Under the pieces are notes generated by a model. It had not been told where the DNA came from. It saw only the letters and a program-made list of their open reading frames with translations, and made no database searches. A program made the translations under genes and the position numbers. Of a stretch of 64,000 nucleotides of DNA, positions 46,641 through 63,672 are shown piece by piece (the stretch's first letter is position 1; the number at the start of each line of letters is the position of its first letter). Source of the stretch: Cliona cf. orientalis (Eukaryota; Porifera; Demospongiae; Clionaida; Clionaidae); assembly GCA_963930775.1 (NCBI GenBank), contig OZ005703.1, positions 6,448,001 through 6,512,000 of the forward strand, in the 5' to 3' direction.

Positions 46641-49600
46641 ATGGACGACAGTCTGTTGATTGTTGGCTGTGTTACGATTCTTTTACTTTCCTACAGTGTC
46701 CATTGTCACGCCGGTAAGTGCTTAGTCTCGTCCTCAGACCCCAGGGACGAGATTAGTACGTGCTTGCATATTATTATGACTGATAACTTTCTTTTATACT
46801 ATTCAACTCACTGGATAGGTGTGAGTTGCAATTACCTATATCAACAACAGCCTGGCAAAGCTAACTGCAATCCAGAATCACCTCTACCTCTACAGCTGAA
46901 CTGTCATGTACAAGGGAATAACAATTTTACAATTCAGTGGCACTACAGTAACAGTCCACCTGCACAAGAAAGCGTTACTTCCAAGGGGACCGTCATTATT
47001 GACAATACTAGTATAGCAAGCGAAGTACTGAGTCCTTCCGTTTTAGTTTCTACACTAACATTGGAATATAATCAGGCTGCTGGTTACTACTGGTGCACTG
47101 TGAATGCCAGTGACTCGACACCTAATCCAAGCCAAATACTCAACATTATAACATTATCTAGTGGCACATGTCCCTTCAATGGAGATGCTCCAATGATGCC
47201 CAAATGTATGACAAACATAGGCCTGTTTGAAATTCCAGGGACCAACAGATCTAGATGTGCTGATCATAATGTGAGCATTGACATAGTGGATGTGCAGCTT
47301 GGATCAATAGAGCCGTGTGAAATGAAAAGCACTGGAACAGTTACTACACTCGACATTACAGAACCAATAACACATCGAAGTAATCCATCACCTACAACTG
47401 ATGATGATACCTACACAAGTGAAGAACCAGCAACTACAGAGAGAACATCCTTCGATCACGAACTGTCTACCACTTCACTCACCCAGTCCAACCAGTTTCC
47501 AATGCATTATGTCTGGATGATTGTGGGGGTTGCCTTCGTGCTACTGATTGCTATTATCATCATAATGCTCATTGCTATTATCTACCTGAACTACAAGAAG
47601 AATAAAATCAGAGGTACTTAAAATATGTGCGTTAACACAAGTTAAGTTAGCCTAACAAAAAAAAAAGGAAATTGCTTCAATAAGCTTGGCAACTCTGACT
47701 AAGCTATAGCAGCATCATATTACTAAGACTTATAGTAGGTCTGAGATTTTAGAAATTACATGGATTGGTTAAGTACGTTGATTCAACACCTGATTTCACC
47801 ATCAGAGTCAAACCTTTAATGCTAGCTTTCATTCTATCTGCAGTTTCCAACAAATCTACAAGTCTCAAAAGCAACACCTACGTTGAAAACGGTAATCCAG
47901 ACTCATCAAAGAGAGTATTCCCAATGGAGTAAGTTTAAATTTTCAAACACTCATGCCAGGATTTTCTTCAATAATATTCAACCTTCCCTATAACATCAAG
48001 ATGTAATTGTAGGCATAGTATGGGTCAGCATTAATTTTAATAGATGAATAGCTAGAACTGGGCAAGACCAGTTAAGGCGTAGTTTGAACAAAAAGCTAGG
48101 TTGCCAGCAGACAACAAATAAGACAAATGAAGGCAGATCATCCACAGAGGGGACCTCAATTGGAAGATAATTTAGTTTGTTGTTGACTACTAATGCCGGA
48201 TAATTTAATAAGCTAGCCGGCCAGTTGCATGTCTGTGCATGTTGGTAGTGTATACAGTATATACCCTTTGATCTGTACTAGAAGTCGGTACTATACCATA
48301 TTATGTCGTCAGACAAGGCCTTGATAAATTAGCGTACTTATAGACAGCATACTGTGCCACAGCTAGTGCCATCTGTCAAAGTTATTGTGTGTACACATAA
48401 TATGTATAATACAGTATTATGACATTGTATGATATTGCATGCATGCATGTGTGTGTGAGCATGACAAATGTGTGCTAGTATTTTTGTTTGTGTGAGTGTG
48501 AGTGCAGTGTGGTACATTCCGAATAAACACTAAAATATGTACATAACTGTTATAGGGAAACTTCTGCAAACCAACAAGAATCAATCTCTGCTGAAGCTAA
48601 TGCATACAAAACAGCTTTCAGTGCAGACCACAGTCCCAACGGCAAAACATCACCACCAAGGTCTGCCCTTCTTGGAGACTATGAAGAACTTGACACCGTG
48701 GAAACGGCAAGAGATTCAATCAAGGCAGCCCAAAGAAATCAATATGAACTGGTCGAAAGTGGCGATCAGTCAGAGTATAGCCACTTGCAGCATACTCATG
48801 GGGGAAGCCGGAAGTTCAACACAAGCTCAACTGGTACAGCTCCATCGCCTTCCGTGTCACAAAATCGAGGAAAAATATCCATTACATCATCTCTAAGCCT
48901 GAGTGGGCGCCAGCCCGAGCCAGTATTTGACAGTCCTGAGTACGAAACTATTGAGCTAGATGGTTCAAAATCGACTAAAACTGCTCCTGAAGGTGTGATG
49001 AATCCAGACACGGAATACAGCCACATAGACTGTGAAGTACTGAAAAGTACAAAGACTACAACTAGAGAAGCAGAGGACTCTGATCTTGACAGCGAGGGCT
49101 ATCACCAGTTGCCAAGTGTATTCACTGGTGTGGCCAAGCAACTACCAAATAGTGAAATTAGCCCAGAACAAAGGGAGAACAGTTGCACCACAAATACACA
49201 CCCTCCGGCACGTAGATACAAGTCAGCTACTAGTGAGCCGTACACTCCAGTTGAAACAACCAATGTCATGAAGCGCAATACTTACTCCTTTACAATTGTA
49301 TCGACAGATGAACGGTATGTGAGCGAGCGGGGTCACATGTATCATCTACTGGAGAGATCGGATGAACATCAGTGCAATCAATTACATCATTCCAATGAAG
49401 GTAGCCCGAAATTTTGCATTCAAGAAGACAATAGCGTGGAAAAAAGTGACTCTAATTCTCCTCATGAATCAAGCATGGAAAATAGCGGCAAGGTGATCCC
49501 TCCATACAGCCAAGTAGATAAGTCGAAAAAGAAAAACAGAAAACCTCAAATTCAACTCGACGACCAGCTTAATCAAGAAACACACCACCTTCACCAGTGA
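46641..49600 (+). CDS. Ig-like single-pass receptor with multi-tyrosine tail (paralogue 1)
   Basis: Exons 46641-46713 (signal peptide, MDDSLLIVGCVTILLLSYSV), 46819-47613, 47844-47928, 48556-49600. Exon 2 encodes one Ig V-like domain (LQLNC, IQWHY, then GYYWCTV), a four-Cys membrane-proximal segment, a Ser/Thr-rich stalk and a membrane segment (YVWMIVGVAFVLLIAIIIIM) ending in YKKNK. The ~375-residue tail has many YxxPhi sites: YEEL, YELV, YSHL, YETI, YSHI, YHQL, YTPV, YHLL, YSQV. YELV and YSHL are spaced like an ITAM. No kinase domain. It likely binds SH2 proteins when phosphorylated; ligand unknown. The last exon stops early relative to paralogue 2. Intron 1 (105 bp) is in frame and open, so it could be retained. 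Confidence 0.8.
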
Positions 49601-50293
49601 AGAAAGCCAAAGAGGGACCTATATACCACATAATTGACCATGAGCAATAATATTATAGCTGAAAATTGTGCATGTGAGTTTTGATAATGTAAAGTATTAT
49701 GTTTGGACATCTGACCTAGTATAAACCATTACTACAACAATGTCACCACATTCTATAAGAGCTACACTGCTAGCTATGTTAGGTAGCTAGCCTATAGATA
49801 GACTGATTGGTCACGAGAAGCGCAGTTTTGTTTGTCCATCTGCACTCCCTGGATCTTTTTGGTAGACTAGCCTCCTCTTCTGCAAAGGGCTGAGCTTTAC
49901 GGAGCCATGCAGAGCTGGTGTTTGGAGCTCCATATAGAGATGAGTCCACTGCAAACATGCATAAAGGGGAGTTGGAGGGAGTGTGGATTTTAGGTATACA
50001 TACGTGGGCAGGCCTAGACATCACATGTCATTATTTGGTATAATCTTTTATGCCCAAATTCTCTAATGAAAACACTTTCTTTGTTATCATGCATGACATA
50101 ACAATTATTTGGCTCATTTTGATTCAAGATTAGGAAGTCTGGGGGGCATGATCATCTACGCATGCGCATATTATTATTAACGATTGGTAGGTGGGGCTCG
50201 CTCAATTCATTTCCGCATACTTGGGTGGAGCGTCAGCTACATGTGTACATGTACGTTGCATGCAACCAGTGCTTGCAGCATAATTTACCAGGA
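49601..50293. other. Spacer between the two Ig receptors
   Basis: Starts with a degenerate continuation of the receptor tail (CCTATATACCACATAATTGACCATGAG at 49618-49644), then a ~130-bp segment (49798-49946) also found after paralogue 2 at 55185-55316. It ends in the receptor 2 promoter with GGTGGGGCTCGCTCAATTCATTTCCGC. Confidence 0.7.
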
Positions 50294-54780
<4,487 letters not shown>

Positions 54781-55184
54781 ACAAAAAAAAAAACAATGTT
54801 ACCTAGGTAAAGAAAATTTTGTGGAAATTAAATTCTTTAGTCCCTACCACTCAGACAGGGAGTAGGATAGAATAAAGTCACAATAAACCAATAATTATTT
54901 TTTTTGTACTGTGCAATCTCTCATTATAAAATTCCTTATAGTAAATATTCCCATAACCATTTGAAGCACTATGTATGGACGTGCTATCATATCCCCACCT
55001 GACTGTGTGCCAGTGGGAGTATAAACCACTATTAAAACATGATTTCTAAAAAATTTACTGTACAATAGTTGCACTTTTGATGTATGTACTGGTATAATTA
55101 CACATACAGCATAATTTTAAGGGCTATTAGCCACATTACTAGCTATGGGTATAAGTTGATCAATGTATTAATTTTAAGAGAAGC

Positions 55185-55316
55185 ATAGCTTTGTTTGTCC
55201 ATCTGCACTCCCTGGATCTCTTTGGTAGACCAGCCTCCTCTTCTGCAAAGGGCTGAGCTTTACGGAGCCAGAGCTGGTGTTTGGAGATCCATATAGAGAC
55301 GAGTCCACTGCAAACG
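55185..55316. repeat. Duplicated 3' flank of the Ig receptors
   Basis: TTTGTTTGTCCATCTGCACTCCCTGGATC...TTTACGGAGCCA...GAGTCCACTGCAAAC, near-identical to 49798-49946. It marks the far edge of the tandem duplication that made the two receptor genes. Confidence 0.8.
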
Positions 55317-55356
55317 TGAATTTTGTAGGAATAATAAATAATAATGAAGGGCTCAG

Positions 55357-55735
55357 AACCGGAGTGGCCTAACCCACAAATGTTGAGTTAGCCCCCCTAA
55401 TCTTGAAAATATGTTTAAAATGCATTTCATGAGCAACAGAAAATTCACATTTTTGAAAATTTGAGTGATTTGGTAGAGTAGGGTGTTTGGTTTTTAGTCC
55501 GTTTTTGAGCTACTTAGACAATTTCCCGCATTCAATTTCACTAGACGAAAATATGGATTTTGTGCGGGTAGGAAATGAGTAGGATAAAGCAAATTTTCTG
55601 CTTATTTCATTCAAGTTAGCAAAAATTCTGCCCTATCCTCCGACAAATATGTGTAGGAAATATCATGTTTGGTAAACACTATACAGAAGGAACTCACAGT
55701 TTTGATCTAGTGTTTGGGGTTAGGCCACTCTGGTT
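55357..55735. mobile_element. 379-bp element with AACCRGAGTGGCCTAACCC ends
   Basis: AACCGGAGTGGCCTAACCC at the left, GGGTTAGGCCACTCTGGTT at the right: 19-bp inverted ends with one mismatch. No coding frame; target duplication not clear. Confidence 0.65.
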
Positions 55736-56077
55736 ATTATTATGTACAATGTCATGCGTGTCCTGGCTCCATAAAAGTTGATAGTCAACTAACATCTTTA
55801 TGCTCAAATTCTCTACTGAAAACATGTTTCTTATCCCTTTCTAGGTACTATAATAATATTAATACTCCTATAATACAACATCCTTAGGCTATATATACTA
55901 CTTAATAAGAGATCAGTACAGATAGGAGCATACGCACAATTGTACAGACAGTTATCCATTAGAAACTTGGAAATAGGCAGTAACTTGGGTGTTTATAAAA
56001 CACAAAGGCTACAGCTGACTATAATGAAAATGAGTCATTATTCTATATACGCTCCCATTGAACGATGGTGACCTAAC

Positions 56078-59000
56078 TTACTGGATGTAGTGGGGGAGAT
56101 GATACTTGAAGAGGGGACTAGGCCATCCCGGACAATGGTGGGGGGAGCCAGCAGTGAGTGGGAGCTGGAGGGCTTCCCCACATGAGCGCCAGGATGCGGT
56201 CGCTGCAGATTGGATAAACTGGAGTAACCACCACAAGCACACCAAATATGGGGAGAGCCCACCACACATGTGGGTAACAAACATGTGTCGTGAGATAACC
56301 ACTGTCTCTGCATAATACTGTTATGTAGATAATTTGTAGCTATAGCCTCATAAAATTTGCTGAAATACATGTAAAATGCAATTCCCATTGTGCATACAGC
56401 TTCAAAAGACCTCTCTAGGGCACATGTTATGGTATGGATGCTGGCAACACGTGCTAGTACATGTACTACAGCAAGGGCCATATGCTAGAATGTTCCATAT
56501 ATTTATACATACATGTACATACATACATACATGTACATGTACATACATAATATACCTTAGCTTTGGCTGGTGGGCCTATCACTCCACACCCCATCCAAGG
56601 ATCATCGAACACACGAGACTCCGCCTGCTTCAAGCTGTTAGATGTGCTTGCTGTTATGTTAAAATAATTATTGCTTGAAGGCAATGATGTGTGCGTGGTA
56701 GAGCCTGAAGGCTGGTTTTGCAATTGATGAAAAGCCTTCAAGTCAGCAAATCGATTGATACTAGACACTTGCCGGTGTTCAGTAACTCCAGATCCATACA
56801 TTAAGTTTGGGTAATTCCCTTTAATCTCACCATGATAATCATTTCCATTACCAATCACAACCCCTTCACAATCTGTAGCTCTTTGCCACTCCTGATGTGA
56901 ACTCATACATGTACCTCCAAACACCGTATTTGATGCATGTGCTGGAAAATTGGCAACAGGCTCGTCATCATGGGAGGCAGACCCTACAATCATTGCCCGA
57001 TCATCAGATTGCAACCGAATCATCTTTCCATCATCACGACCAAGATTCAGAGACTTCACCGGTGTGCGCTGAACAGCACGGTGACTCTCTGAAGATAGAA
57101 CAGTGTGGTTACCGTCTAAATTACTACTAGTACGTGGAGCTTTCCTCACGATTGCCCCTGCCAGAAATCCAGCAGGGGGTGTACCAGAGGAGAAATATTC
57201 CCTTGCCATTCGCGCCGTGTTGGTGATGTGGTTATTGGGAGGTGGAAACGGATCATAGGAGCCTGGCTTGGGACGATAATCGGCAAGGGTGTTTCTCACT
57301 GATTCTCGGATCTGTTTCTGTGTTGGAGTCTTGCCGCCCCAGTAGGTAGACTGGAGCAAATCCACCGCTGAATTCGATGATGATATTGATTTTGTACTAA
57401 ACGGATTGAATAAAGAATCCTGTTTCGAGTATGACGGGGGCGTTGAGAGAGCTGCAGAATTATGTTGATCACCAATTGTGATATTAAAATCACCATAGAT
57501 GCTATTATTTGTGGAAGGATGTTGGCTAAGTGTTTGACTAAAGATTGATGATGAAGACTGCTCAACTGCCACTGCTCCTTGATGATGATGATCCATCGAT
57601 ACGATGTCGTGACGTCGTTCATTGAAAGAGGTTGCACTTTGAATCTCGCCTAGAGGGCATTCCAAGGGAGGTCTAAGCATTTCAAATTCTTCCAGAGAAT
57701 CATTCAGATTCTGTGCATCATGCATTTCGTGCGAGTGAGGAGGTAAGTGGGGTAGATCAATATTCATCAAAACTGATTGATTTTCTCCTGCTACTGGGTG
57801 ATTGTATACAGAAGGTTCAGCGATCGAGAATGAGCCTGTTGTGTTGGTGGGGGGAAGATGCTTTGCCCTCTTAGGCTTGGGTGGCTGTTCTTCGTCAGAT
57901 GATAGTACAATCACTTCAGGTAGGGAACCATGTTCTTCAATAGTACTAAGGCCATTCTCAGTATTATTACCATTGCATAAGTCATGTACATTGAATCTCA
58001 CACGCTGAGTTTTATCCCTCAGCATGGAATTATCACGCCGGGCTGAGTCATCACTGATCTGAAACGATGGTGGAATCGAGAATGAATTCTCTGGATTTGG
58101 AGGTTGGATAGAATCAGACTCAGACTCGTTCTGTCCAGGGTTGGTGGTAGCATAGCGTTCAATGAATTGATCACCAATCGCAGTGCCAGTCACAGCACTG
58201 ATGCGACAAATTTCATGGAAAAGCTGCAAAAATTAATACGCATAAAAAATAAATGGCCAGTAGCTGCATACTCGAACCAATATTGTATACCAGCAATAGC
58301 TATGCTACTCACTTTGAGAATTTTGATTGGGATCCAAGGTAAGCTGTCCTGGAGCTGGTGGGGATCCATGGCTAGTAGCTCAACCAGAGAGAATTTATCC
58401 AGCATTAACTGAGCACTAACAATTTTACAATAATAATACGATAATATAACACAGTGACAATAGAATGCATGAGCTTCATATATAGGAACGTAATTTAATC
58501 AATGACTTATTTTTTTAAATAACTACTATTGTACTGCTCACCTGAATGAGTTGAGACATGGAAAAGTCAGGAGTGTCTTTTCTCTCTGCAGGTCGAGGAT
58601 CAGTCAGATATTAAATTATTCATCATGATATCAAGAGTTATCACCAACCTCCGTCATTTCTTCTCGCATCCATTTTCTTTCCAACCAGCTCTCAAAGCTC
58701 CAAACCTGAACAGTAATACATAATAGTATGTTATTGCCGGGTATGGTATACCATATAGGCTCAGTATGTACATGTAATTAAATCAGAATAATACCGGCAA
58801 AATAATATGCGGTACATGTAGTATAATGGTCACTTGCCTTGGTCCCAACAGGATTACTATAATTATAGGAAAACCCCTTTGAGATGAGGCCACCCCCTAT
58901 AGCTATTATAATGGCCAAAACTTTATCCCCCAATGGTGGCCGCTATATTATATGGGTTTGGAGGATTTCCATTGTACCTTTGAGTTTCTATGAGTTTCTT

Positions 59001-62000
59001 CGGCTATTCTCCTGACAAGCTGAGCCGTCTCCTCTACACCTGAGGCAATGAGTATCCTGACCTGGTAGCGATCCTCTGCAGAGGAGTAGTGGCTGACAGA
59101 GGCATGCAGTCTTGCCAGATTGGTAGGGGCACTACCACTGAAGGGGTACCTACAAAAAATTTTGAATTTCATCCTTGCATGTGGAAATATTAATTTTTGT
59201 CAATGAGAGTGGGTGGGAATAAAGATGAAAATTATCTCCTGGCAAAAATTTCTGGCTGTATGGCATAAGAGCTTACTGTTGCCGATCCCCTGTGTATAGT
59301 AGGATCCAAATTGCTTCAAACTGAAAGGACAGTGCAGTGGTGGTGCTAATGACAGTCTTCAGTCCAGCGTCAGTGCTCAGTAGTGACATTGGCCTTAGGA
59401 CCACGCCTACAGACTGGTCAACTATGATATCTGCATAGTTACAGCTGCAGCTTTTGTGCTTTCCTTCCAACTGCTCTCCTTTGAAGTGAGAGTAATAATC
59501 TCTCTCGACCATCACAATTCTGTGCCTGCATGAGAGATCGATATTATACACGTACAAGTTCAGCAAAGCAATAAGACTAGTGCAAGGTATGCATATTGCT
59601 GTGATAGGCAAAGGATGACTGAAGTTCACTTACTTTGATTCCAAGAATTGAAGAAGCTGTCCATTGTTTATCACGTTTTCTGACGCAATGAGTTTGTATT
59701 GATACAGCGACATATCTTCTGCGTGCATGTCTGCAGTTATTTTATGGATTACATGTATGTTAACCCAAGTAAGGCATAATATTATAGGCATGCAAATTGA
59801 ACTGGGTCAAAAATTTATATTCGACTAACCTCCATTAGAGGATCTGAATGCTGTCTTTAGTACCAGATACTCCCTCAACTTCAATCTTTCCACACTCAAT
59901 GATTTTTCTGCCTCAGGCCCACCGTGCTGCTCATTCTGTTTAAACAGTGGCTGCTTAAGTGGCTCATACTCAATGAGAAGGGTGACTTTCTCCCAGGGAA
60001 AGCTTGTCTGACCTGACACAGATGACTCAGGTACCACCACACAGTCATAGTGGACAAATCTGTACGTGTAATTTTTAGTTATAATAAAAAAATTCTAGTC
60101 ATAATTATCGATAGCTACGAGCTAGATCTTGTTACACCAATCCGGCATTATTTCTCACAATGAAAAATAATAATTCATCATTATGATGAATTATTATTTT
60201 TCATTGTGAGAAATAATGCCGGATTGGAATAATTCATCATAATGATGAATTATTATTTTTCATTGTGAGAAATAATGCCGGATTGGTGTAACAAGATCTA
60301 GCTCGTAGCTATCGATAAAAAAATTCTACACGCGAATATAAGCATCATCAAATTCTGGCCACTATGGTGAACTAGAATGGACATTGTGATTAGTGTGATT
60401 CATATATGACTTGAGTACGTAATGTAAATTTAATGCCTCACCTCTCTTCAATAGCCTTTGCATAGAGTGGGTCAGAGGGACCGTTTGAAGTAAAGGAAAA
60501 TACACAAGACTTCAGTTCTGCAACAGAAAGTGCACACAATATCTAAAGCTATATAAATGTACACGAATGTACACATGATGTGAGCTCACCTGGAATGACC
60601 TGAAGAAGATCGAGGATATCACCGGACAGACTGTTGAACTCTCTCACTAGAACTATCACAATCTGTGGAACAAGTTTGTAATACTGGAATGTGAAAGCAT
60701 CATAAAACGAGGCTTAATTTAGCTAGCGTAAGGCTAGGCACCTAAGTGGCTCTGCCTTTTGCTGGGATTAGGTTTGCCTGAGCTGGCAATAGGATGGTTG
60801 CCTCTTAGGTTTGGGATTGGTAGTACAATGTAGAAGATAAACATATATACTCAGTTTCTATATGTACTTTTTCCTGCCAGCTTTTTCTTTGAGATTTCTT
60901 CCAGTTTCTGACGGCATTCATGACCTCCCTGAGCTTGGGATGAGGGTCTACCCTGTGCTCCCTGCAGGCCGCCTGTAGATCAGACAGCCCCTCTCTCACT
61001 GGCTCAATGCTACCGTGAAGGATAAGCTCTTTGTACTTCTCCGTAAGAGATGTAAATTTCCCTGCAAAATTTGTATCACAATATGATTGATCAGATGATA
61101 GCATAGCAACTAGCCTCATGCCTAGCCCTATATATTTCCCTTTGGTACAAAAGATGGGAATATATATAGGGCTGGGTGGTTTAGTATAGCTACATGTATA
61201 GGCATCCAGCTTGTATGATTTCCAAGTCTATAGCTCATGATCACGTTTCAATAAACTTACCTATAGCAGTAGAGAGGCTACAGTGAGTGAGCATATCCAA
61301 CACCGTTCCAACTAAGAATAACCCTGCTGCAAGCTGACACTCCTGGAACATCTCACCTACACAATGTCATAATAAATGCAGCTATAAAAAGCAGCATCAA
61401 TGACAAAAGCGTAGGATGATTGTTTGATAAAGGGGGCTCCACGGGCAAATTTAAGGGCTTGAGGATAATACCATATAGCTGGAAATATTAAATTTGGCGG
61501 TTGAGCCCAAAATCACTGTTGCAGGAATATTAGCGGATTTAAATTAATTTTGGTGGTTTCGTACAGGATCGCCATGCATACGTATATATGCGAGTATGAA
61601 AATTTTGGCAGATTTTTAAATTTGGCAGTTGTTACATAGACCGCCAAACCGCCACATTTTCTGGCTATACAGTATAGGAGTTCCCGTGGTTCCTACTCGT
61701 AATAATGTGCTATTTTTACAGACCTTCTCTCTCTGTGTTGTGTAGATCTTCCAGCATCTTTTGTTTCTCTTTGAGGAAGAACTTGACTGAGTCAGAAGGG
61801 AAGTGTTGCTGAATGGAGGATCCGCTGGCTGTGTGGGGGAGCCTCAGACCACGGGACTTGCAGAGAGCCAGCAGGGACGACGCATGCTCCACAATCTTAT
61901 CAGCAACTGCCTTATACTCTCCTGCATGTACAATAACATTTACTTTCGCAAAAGTATCCCAGAACATGCTCAGATGCATCTATGTGGTATGTGAACCATT

Positions 62001-63672
62001 CAAAGGCTGATAAAGCCACTTTGGTGCATGGCCAGGCATTGAGAATGAATTTTACTTGACAGTTTCATAATGGACAGGTAGGGAAGATGATTACAACTTA
62101 CCAGTGAGATACACATCATGAATGGATGGGCTTGACACAGTCTCACTCCATATCAGCTCCATGTCATCCCCATCAACATCTGCAACATAAAAATAATTAA
62201 TGATGACATTATAGAGTTGGAATGCCTTAATGTAATAATGCCATCACACTTGCCTTCTTTTCTTAAATTGGTATTCTCATCCACTGACTTTCTCCTTCTC
62301 TCCGGAGTAGGAGTAGGAGTAGTCTCAGAAAATCTCAGCATCATGAATGACTCAACATTATCCTCAGAACACGACATGGCGTTGGCATCGTTCAATGCCA
62401 TCACAGTTGGACTCGAAATGAGCTGTCGGTTCTTTCCATATCTACCACCAGTTGTGGCAGTAAGAGAATCCACGATGTTAGTCTGGTCTCTGTTCCCTCT
62501 GAGGGAGGAGTAGAGAAGAGCAGATGGGTTGCTGCCAATTCGAGAGTTTGATAGTTGGATGATTTCCCATGCTGCAGCTTGTGGATCAAGTCTCTTGGGG
62601 CTTTCTTCTTCGGCCCTTAAGTTACTGCTGCTTGCTACAACTGATTCGGTCAGTTTAGGCTGGTGGTGGGAATTGATTACATGTGGGGCCGCTTTGCATT
62701 GATAGCCAGAACTACTTCTATCTCGAAGATGAAGACTTGGGATATCACTCTCTCCTTGTGATATGTTGGAGACAGTCTTATTACTGGTTGTTTCCGATTC
62801 GCTCCTCGTTATTGAATGAAACGACAGGGGCATCTCCATTCCTTCCTCGTTTGCATGCTTGACCCAGGAATCACTTCTAAAGCTCTCTCTCCATTTACTA
62901 GCCAAGTACTTGCGACTGAGAGTGACAATTGCTACAAATCCAAGTGGCCGTTTGGAGATCAAGCTCTGCTCAGCAACTATCATCTCGTGGCAGGACTCTC
63001 CTAGTGGGTCCCAAGTCAACTCCAATTCGGCGCTTTTGTAATCAAAAATAGAAAAAATGAGTTAAGTAAAAGTTATTAAAGATTGAAATGATCTAGCTTA
63101 CTCTCCATCAAGCTTCAGGGGCTTTATGTTGAGCTTTATCAGTGCTTCAGCCACTGTGTTCACTTGGCCTGATATGAGAGCATCATCAATATCAGGATCT
63201 GAGTAAAGGAGAGAAAATGTAGCAGCATGCTCAGCTATAGAGTATAATAAAATTAATAGTGAGATAGTATACTGTGCAATATGCACCACAGTGTGATGAC
63301 TTACAGGGTAGACTGAGAGCTAAAATTGTATCGAATACTTTATCCTTCTGCCATAGCTGTAAGAGTATCTTTTCCCTCTGAGCAGGACTTAAAATTACTC
63401 TACATCAACAAAAATTTAATATCATCAAAATGCAATATCAGCTAACTTACAGTTTTAGCGACCCTTTACCATTCGACGTTGTTTGCCTTTGCATGTAATC
63501 TACATGCAGTACATTACTTACATTTTCTCTCCCGGTGAGAGTGGGAGTGGTTCCAGTTTGGCGAGGTGTGTCGTGAGGGTTGTGGCTGTTGGCGGGGAGA
63601 GGGCAGGGGGAAGGAGGGGGGACTCCAGAAGGGCGTGGCCAAGCCCAGAGTCATCTGAATCAACGCTCACAT
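56078..63672 (-). CDS. SHOC1: SHOC1-like (ZIP2/MZIP2) meiotic crossover protein, 5' end outside window
   Basis: SHOC1 pairs with SPO16 as an XPF-ERCC1-like heterodimer that binds branched DNA and promotes crossovers. Exons, transcript order: 63672-63522, 63399-63305, 63198-63102, ~63032-62254, 62179-62102, 61921-61724, 61356-61261, 61061-60868, 60662-60590, 60517-60442, 60059-59830, 59730-59634, 59525-59277, 59149-58978, 58705-58649, 58585-58542, 58408-58313, 58223-56556, 56218-56078. The XPF-like core is HRIVMVERDYYS...NYADIIVDQSVGVVLRPMSL, then ILIASGVEETAQLVRRIAEE, then the helical end LMLDKFSLVELLAMDPHQ...WIPIKILK. The nuclease ERKxxxD motif is ERDYYSHF, lacking the catalytic pattern, as expected for SHOC1. 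A ~550-residue disordered tail follows. One donor near 62254 is weak (GC or shifted GT). FANCM/MUS81-type relatives are less likely because of the missing nuclease motif. Confidence 0.7.
60083..60325. repeat. Large hairpin with an internal 60-bp tandem repeat
   Basis: Outer arms ATCGATAGCTACGAGCTAGATCTTG... and ...CAAGATCTAGCTCGTAGCTATCGAT. Inside, a ~60-bp module (AATAATTCATCAT...GCCGGATTGG) is present once inverted and twice direct. The whole is flanked by direct copies of AAAAAAATTCTA (60087 and 60315), a possible target duplication. In a SHOC1-like intron. Confidence 0.8.
60728..60842. repeat. Dispersed repeat B, copy 3
   Basis: AGGCTAGGCACCTAAGTGGCTCTGCC through GGATTGGTAGTACAATG to AGAAGATAAAC, the same repeat as at 4337-4446 and 43920-44040. 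Lies in a SHOC1-like intron, ending close to the next exon. Confidence 0.65.
61469..61674 (-). mobile_element. MITE family A, copy in reverse orientation
   Basis: TACCATATAGCTGGAAATATTAAATTTGGCGG at the left and TTTTCTGGCTATACAGTA at the right; the body reads as the reverse of the copy at 51222 (GAGCCCAAAATCACTG, GTACAGGATCGCCATGC). In a SHOC1-like intron. Confidence 0.75.

Larger units (their letters stand above)
54781..56077. other. 3' flank of Ig receptor 2; no gene
   Basis: Contains the receptor's polyadenylation signals, the ~130-bp duplicated flank (55185-55316) and an inverted-repeat element (55357-55735). No further coding signal before the end of the SHOC1-like gene. Confidence 0.7.
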
